A DNA stretch of 64,000 nt. Source: Terriglobia bacterium. GTDB taxonomy: Bacteria > Acidobacteriota > Terriglobia > Terriglobales > Acidobacteriaceae. The notes beneath the pieces were generated by a model. That model had not been told where the DNA came from. It worked only from the letters and a program-made list of their open reading frames with translations, and made no database searches. The position numbers and the translations under genes were made by a program. This document shows, in pieces, positions 60,089 to 64,000 of the stretch. Location: contig JAIQFA010000018.1 in NCBI GenBank assembly GCA_020073525.1, forward strand, positions 1-64,000. The letters are read 5' to 3'. Every line of letters starts with the position of its first letter. Position 1 is the stretch's first letter.

Positions 60089-62248
60089 TCAATCGGGTCT
60101 AGTGGACGACGCCATCACGACGGCTTCGTTGATTTCGGTAGCAGGCTCTACTTTCACATCAGGGCACTCACGCGCGATTTGCTGGTCGACGAGTTCCACC
60201 AGATCGATGGCTGTCATCTTTGCTTCCAGCCCCGCGACCTTGATCGCATCTTCGATATTCACCATGCAGAACGGGCAAGCCGTCACGATCACATTGGCTC
60301 CAGCTTCGGCGGCCATCTGCACTCTCTTCACGCCCATTTGCTGCTCTTCTTTCGGCTCGTAGAACAGCATCAGCCCGCCACCACCACAGCAGAACGAGCG
60401 GTCGCGAGATCGGGTCATTTCGACTCTCTTCAATTTCGGAATCGCATCCAGCACATAGCGAGGATCGTCATAGATATGGTTATGCCGCCCCAGATAGCAC
60501 GGATCGTGGTAGGTGTAGACGCTGTTTCCGTTCTCTACGGGATTGAATGTGATCCTGCCGGATTTCACCTCTCGGGCGATCACCTGGCTGATGTGCTCCA
60601 CCGGCGGCACATCCTTATAGTCGTGTTTCAGCGCGTTGTAAGCGTGCGGGTCCGCCGTGACGATCCGCCGGACTCCGGACGCTTTGATGGCGTCCACGTT
60701 GTGGTCGCGCAGGGCCATGAAAAGCGTCTCTTCGCCGAAGCGGCGGACTTCGTGTCCGCTATCTCGCTCCGCCGCGCCGAGGATTGCGAAATTCTCTCCA
60801 ACGTGGTTGAGGATCTTTGCTGTTGCCCGCCCGATCGACTGCATCCGGTCGTCGTAGGAGGTGATGCTGTCGACGAAATACAGAGTGTTGGCGCCATTGC
60901 TCGTACCAACGGTTTTGACCCTGCAGGTTTGCTGGAATTCTTTGGCGTTGGCCCAGTCGGCCTTCTTCTTCTCCATCTTGCCGTAAGGATTGCCGCGGCT
61001 CTCCAGCGCCTTGAGCGGCTTCTGCAGGGATTGCGGCACATTCCCGTTATCGACCAGGCCCCGCCGCAGATCTACGACCTTGTCGATGTACTCGACGAGC
61101 AACGGGCACTCTGCCTCGCAAGCGCCGCAGGTGGTACAGGACCAGATTTCGTCTTCGGAGTAAATGCTGCCGGAGTCTTTGCTGCCGACGAGAGCCGTGC
61201 CATTGCTCGCGCGCCCAAGCACTGGATAGTGTTGGAAGCTGTAATCTCGGGCCTTGATAGTGAGGAATCTTGGCGACAACGGCCGTCCCACCGCATGGGA
61301 CGGACAATTGTCCGAACACCGCCCGCAATCGGCGCAGGAATAGAAATCCAGCATGTGCTTCCAGGTGAAGTCTTCGAACGTCTTCACGCCGAAGGATTTC
61401 ACCTGATCCAGATGCTCCTCGGCGACGCCCCATCGCACCGGCTTCAGAATCTCGCGGTCCAACTTTGCGAAGTAAACATTGAAGAGGGAGGTTTCCACAT
61501 GGAACTGGATTCCAAAGGGCCGATAGCAGAGCAGGAAGTAGAAGGTCAGTTCGTGGACAAGATAAGCGCCGAAGTAGAACCTTCCGAGAGCGGGCAGGGA
61601 AGCTGAGACCAGAGCCTTCTGCAACATCCACGGGAGCGAAAATGCGGCCAATACTTCAACCGATTGACCTGCCTGCAATTGGGCAGCGCCCTTAGCGGCG
61701 GCAAAGAGGCTGTCGGCCACCATCAGGATTGCGATCAGCGACAGAAGGAAGATGGCGTCGGCCGTGTGGGCTTTGCCGTACCTTGCCGGTACCGCGTACC
61801 GCGCAGGTTTGAAAACTAGGCGGCGAGTCACGGCAATCACCATGCAGAGAAAAACGATGGTGGCGGCGTAATCAGTGACGATGTCGTAGATCGGGCCGGC
61901 TCTTCCTGCAAGGCCAGGCATAACGAAATTCTGGGAGACACCGACAATCAGCACCGAGAAGGCGCGAATGGCGAGAACCAGGAAGCCCGCAAAAATGAAG
62001 ATATGAAGGATTCCAGCAGTGCGGTAGCGCGGATGCTTCCACTGGCCCAGCCAATACTTCCCAACCCTTCCCAGTCGCACCCATGGCTGGTCAAAACGAA
62101 AGTCGCACTCGCCCCGAAGGAGCGGGACCAGACGTTTCGCCACAATATAGGAGAAACCCACGACACCTAGAAGGTGAATGGCTAAGAAGAGGTCTCGGCC
62201 CGTGACCAACCAAGAGGTCACTTGCGCAGCTGACTCGATGCCTACCAC
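60089..62248 (-). CDS. etfD: Membrane iron-sulfur ETF:quinone oxidoreductase (EtfD/EMO, HdrDE-like)
   Basis: 719 residues. The N-terminal part has about six transmembrane helices (ILHIFIFAGFLVLAIRAFSV; TIVFLCMVIAVTRRLVF; FLLSLIAILMVADSLF), the haem/quinone-binding NarI-like membrane part. Two [4Fe-4S] ferredoxin motifs follow, CADCGRCSDNCP at about 301-312 and CTTCGACEAECP at about 370-381, then a duplicated CCG-type domain (HDPCYLGRHN; SFCCGGGG at about 619; ACPFCMVNIEDA). This matches the EtfD/EMO group that oxidises ETF and reduces menaquinone in mycobacteria and syntrophs. Start GTG at 62248 with AGGAG. It links the acyl-CoA dehydrogenase and EtfAB to the respiratory quinone pool. Confidence 0.88.
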   Translation of the reverse strand: MVGIESAAQVTSWLVTGRDLFLAIHLLGVVGFSYIVAKRLVPLLRGECDFRFDQPWVRLGRVGKYWLGQWKHPRYRTAGILHIFIFAGFLVLAIRAFSVLIVGVSQNFVMPGLAGRAGPIYDIVTDYAATIVFLCMVIAVTRRLVFKPARYAVPARYGKAHTADAIFLLSLIAILMVADSLFAAAKGAAQLQAGQSVEVLAAFSLPWMLQKALVSASLPALGRFYFGAYLVHELTFYFLLCYRPFGIQFHVETSLFNVYFAKLDREILKPVRWGVAEEHLDQVKSFGVKTFEDFTWKHMLDFYSCADCGRCSDNCPSHAVGRPLSPRFLTIKARDYSFQHYPVLGRASNGTALVGSKDSGSIYSEDEIWSCTTCGACEAECPLLVEYIDKVVDLRRGLVDNGNVPQSLQKPLKALESRGNPYGKMEKKKADWANAKEFQQTCRVKTVGTSNGANTLYFVDSITSYDDRMQSIGRATAKILNHVGENFAILGAAERDSGHEVRRFGEETLFMALRDHNVDAIKASGVRRIVTADPHAYNALKHDYKDVPPVEHISQVIAREVKSGRITFNPVENGNSVYTYHDPCYLGRHNHIYDDPRYVLDAIPKLKRVEMTRSRDRSFCCGGGGLMLFYEPKEEQQMGVKRVQMAAEAGANVIVTACPFCMVNIEDAIKVAGLEAKMTAIDLVELVDQQIARECPDVKVEPATEINEAVVMASSTRPD

Positions 62249-62275
62249 GATCTCTACTCTCCTGCTTGACGATCC

Positions 62276-63901
62276 CTAGGCGATCAGCCGCGTCAAGACT
62301 TGTTCCTCCTTAACTGGGGCCCCTGGTGGTATTGCTGATTCGATGGAAGCGGGATGCGGAGCCGGACCGGATGCGCGAGCGGGCGCTGGTACCGGCGCCG
62401 GTCTCCATGCAACCTTCGCTTTCGCACGCACCCTCTTCTTGTTCTTCATTTCAGCTTTCTTTCGCGGAGGTGTGACACCGGCGGCTTCCCGCAGTTCTGT
62501 GAAGCTCCTTTGCAGGAGCGTTTCCAGACGCCGCAAATCCGGCGCTGCATGCACATCTCCGCTGAACCCGAAATATGCCGTGCCGTTGTAGGTCAGGATG
62601 GCGCAGTTGAGCGCCATCTCGCCGCCGACCGGGACATACGGGTAACAGTGCAGCATCTTGTGGCCGAGCAGGTAGAGCGGATACTGCGGTCCCGGCACGT
62701 TGGTGCACACCATGTTGAACGGTGTGAACGGCAACCGGCTCAGGATGTGACCGCCCAACGCCTGCGCTGAGGTTGGGAACATGCCGATCAGGCCGCCGGT
62801 CAAACTCACCAATTCGGCGGCATGTGCGCGCTTGAGAAACTCTGTTCTCTTATGGACGGCCGCCAGCAGTTTCCGCGGATTGCGGATATCCAGCGGAATG
62901 GTGACCGGGACCAGCGAAATGCGGTTCCCTAATTCGCGCGTAGTGTCGCTGCCGCGCAGGTTGACCGGAACCATCATGCGGAACAGCCGCCCCTTGACCG
63001 GGTCGCCATGCAGTTCGAGGTACCGTCGGACGGTCGCTGTCACCAACGCCAGAATGACGTCATTCACGCTGGTGCCGCATGTGTGCTTTATCGCTTTAAT
63101 CTCCGCCAGTGGAACTTCGGCCCAGGCAAACTTTTGCGGACCGCGGTAGAAAACGTTAAACCGCAGCCGCTCGGTGGATGCGCTAAGTTCCGGGAGTAAA
63201 CCTGTGAACTCGTCGGTGGCCAGGCTTCCGCCATTCGCGGCAAAGCGTTCCGCCATGCTCGACACGTCCGCCATTGCGTCGAGGATTCGTTTGACCAATT
63301 CGGAATAGGTGTCGACGCAGCCGTTCGTGAGCGAAGTCAAGACGCCACGCGGTGGGGGGATCTGGAGGCGAAGCTTTCGTCGGGGCAACCGCGGCGCCAC
63401 CGGGCTCGCATCCATGAGCACATTCATGATCCCAACCCCGGCGATGCCATCAGCGAGGCAGTGGTGCAGGCGGAAGATGAGTCCGCTGCGATTGTCCTTC
63501 AGCCCATGCACCAGAGTCATGTCCCAGAGCGGGTGGCGCCGGTCCATCACCGTGCTCAAAATTTTTCCCGCCAGCGTCTTCAACTCCGCGTCGGAACCAT
63601 ACTTGAGCGTCACCTCGTGCACGTGCCGGAGGACGTCGAAGGTTGGGTCATATTCCCAACTGGGCAGGCCGATATTAAGCGGCGGGGACACCACCCGCTT
63701 GAGGTAGCGGGGAATCAACGGCAGTTTCGACTCGACAAACTGGATGCAAGCTTTGAAAGGGACTTCGCCCTCAAACACGCAGACACAGGCCACGTTGAGC
63801 GGCATACCTTCGCGTTCCAGATGGAGGAATACGGTGTCCCCCCAGGAAAGGCGGTCGCTTTGCTCGTTACTCTGCTCAACGTTCTGCTCATGGCTCGACA
63901 T
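62276..63901 (-). CDS. Wax ester synthase / diacylglycerol O-acyltransferase-type acyltransferase
   Basis: 541 residues of the WS/DGAT family. The catalytic HHCLADG motif lies at about 146-152 (H-H-x3-D-G, second His as base). Other blocks: MSWGD-like opening DRLSWGDTVFLHLE, RRHPLWDMTLVHGL, GTSVNDVILALVTATVRRYL, MMVPVNLRGSD, NMVCTNVPGPQYPLYLLG. The last 65 residues form an Ala/Pro/Lys-rich tail absent from most members. It esterifies acyl-CoA (or possibly acyl-ACP) to an alcohol or glyceride. As first visible gene of the operon it is a candidate for releasing or storing the megasynthase product. Start ATG at 63901 with AGGAG nine bases upstream. Confidence 0.92.
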   Translation of the reverse strand: MSSHEQNVEQSNEQSDRLSWGDTVFLHLEREGMPLNVACVCVFEGEVPFKACIQFVESKLPLIPRYLKRVVSPPLNIGLPSWEYDPTFDVLRHVHEVTLKYGSDAELKTLAGKILSTVMDRRHPLWDMTLVHGLKDNRSGLIFRLHHCLADGIAGVGIMNVLMDASPVAPRLPRRKLRLQIPPPRGVLTSLTNGCVDTYSELVKRILDAMADVSSMAERFAANGGSLATDEFTGLLPELSASTERLRFNVFYRGPQKFAWAEVPLAEIKAIKHTCGTSVNDVILALVTATVRRYLELHGDPVKGRLFRMMVPVNLRGSDTTRELGNRISLVPVTIPLDIRNPRKLLAAVHKRTEFLKRAHAAELVSLTGGLIGMFPTSAQALGGHILSRLPFTPFNMVCTNVPGPQYPLYLLGHKMLHCYPYVPVGGEMALNCAILTYNGTAYFGFSGDVHAAPDLRRLETLLQRSFTELREAAGVTPPRKKAEMKNKKRVRAKAKVAWRPAPVPAPARASGPAPHPASIESAIPPGAPVKEEQVLTRLIA

Positions 63902-63942
63902 GGCAGCTACTCTCCTATTCAGTTGTCAAAAAATCGCATGTC

Positions 63943-64000
63943 TCAGCTCACGAACGAAAATCGTGACGCCAGCTTCACCAGCTTGAGCACTTTGTAGACA
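63943..64000 (-). CDS. C-terminal end of an upstream gene, partial
   Basis: The minus strand enters the window with an open frame reading VYKVLKLVKLASRFSFVS and stops at TGA 63943-63945, 41 bases before the acyltransferase ATG. The pattern of basic and hydrophobic residues looks coding. The short gap means the lipid operon may extend beyond the window on the right. Too short to identify. Confidence 0.4.
   Translation of the reverse strand, partial: VYKVLKLVKLASRFSFVS

Overview
The window looks like a chromosomal stretch from a member of the Acidobacteriota (soil Terriglobia / Koribacter-like). This is inferred from gene content: an Oar-type TonB-dependent receptor, an RNase E/G whose S1 domain is split by a long low-complexity insert, a GloVer-type secreted repeat protein, a 65-residue S21, paired APC permeases, and short palindromic repeats scattered between and inside genes. 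No 16S rRNA or other decisive marker is present, so this is a family-level guess. I see no insertion sequence, prophage or CRISPR array.

Layout. 1-2.4 kb: an antisense scrap of a PHA synthase runs directly into the 5'-truncated barrel of a TonB receptor. 2.4-13.9 kb: housekeeping and regulatory genes (S21, zinc ribbon, response regulator, MtaB, FecR-like protein, RodA, RNase E/G, secreted amidohydrolase, a helical unknown). 14.2-19.9 kb: a one-carbon block with formyl-tetrahydrofolate deformylase, two tandem FAD oxidoreductases and a divergent GcvT-like folate protein. 20-28.3 kb: secreted GloVer protein, secreted hydrolase, a run containing two APC permeases, an orphan Clp-N-domain protein and a tiny zinc ribbon, then tRNA-Lys and a 49-residue conserved small protein. 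28.4-36.2 kb: the TreX/TreZ/TreY route from glycogen-type glucan to trehalose, TreY divergent from the other two. 36.3-39.4 kb: ECF-type sigma factor translationally coupled to a small membrane protein, and an ABC1/UbiB kinase.

39.5-63.9 kb is the most striking region: nine minus-strand genes with gaps of about 0-80 bases, probably one operon. In transcription order they are a wax-ester-synthase/DGAT-type acyltransferase, an EtfD/EMO-type membrane iron-sulfur quinone oxidoreductase, EtfB, EtfA, an acyl-CoA dehydrogenase, a 2964-residue iterative megasynthase (KS-AT-KS-ACP x4-KR-DH), an 1871-residue single-chain acetyl-CoA carboxylase of eukaryotic architecture, an Sfp-type phosphopantetheinyl transferase and a GMC oxidoreductase. 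The genes suggest a self-contained lipid factory: its own malonyl-CoA supply, its own carrier-activating enzyme, a chain-building enzyme without a visible enoyl reductase or thioesterase, a flavin/quinone redox branch, and an acyltransferase that could offload the chain. All four carrier domains have threonine where the phosphopantetheine serine is expected. I regard this locus as the best candidate for an undescribed system; its product cannot be read from the sequence.

A second theme is that palindromic and direct repeats seem to have entered coding sequences in frame (mtaB, the response regulator, the AT-KS2 linker of the megasynthase).
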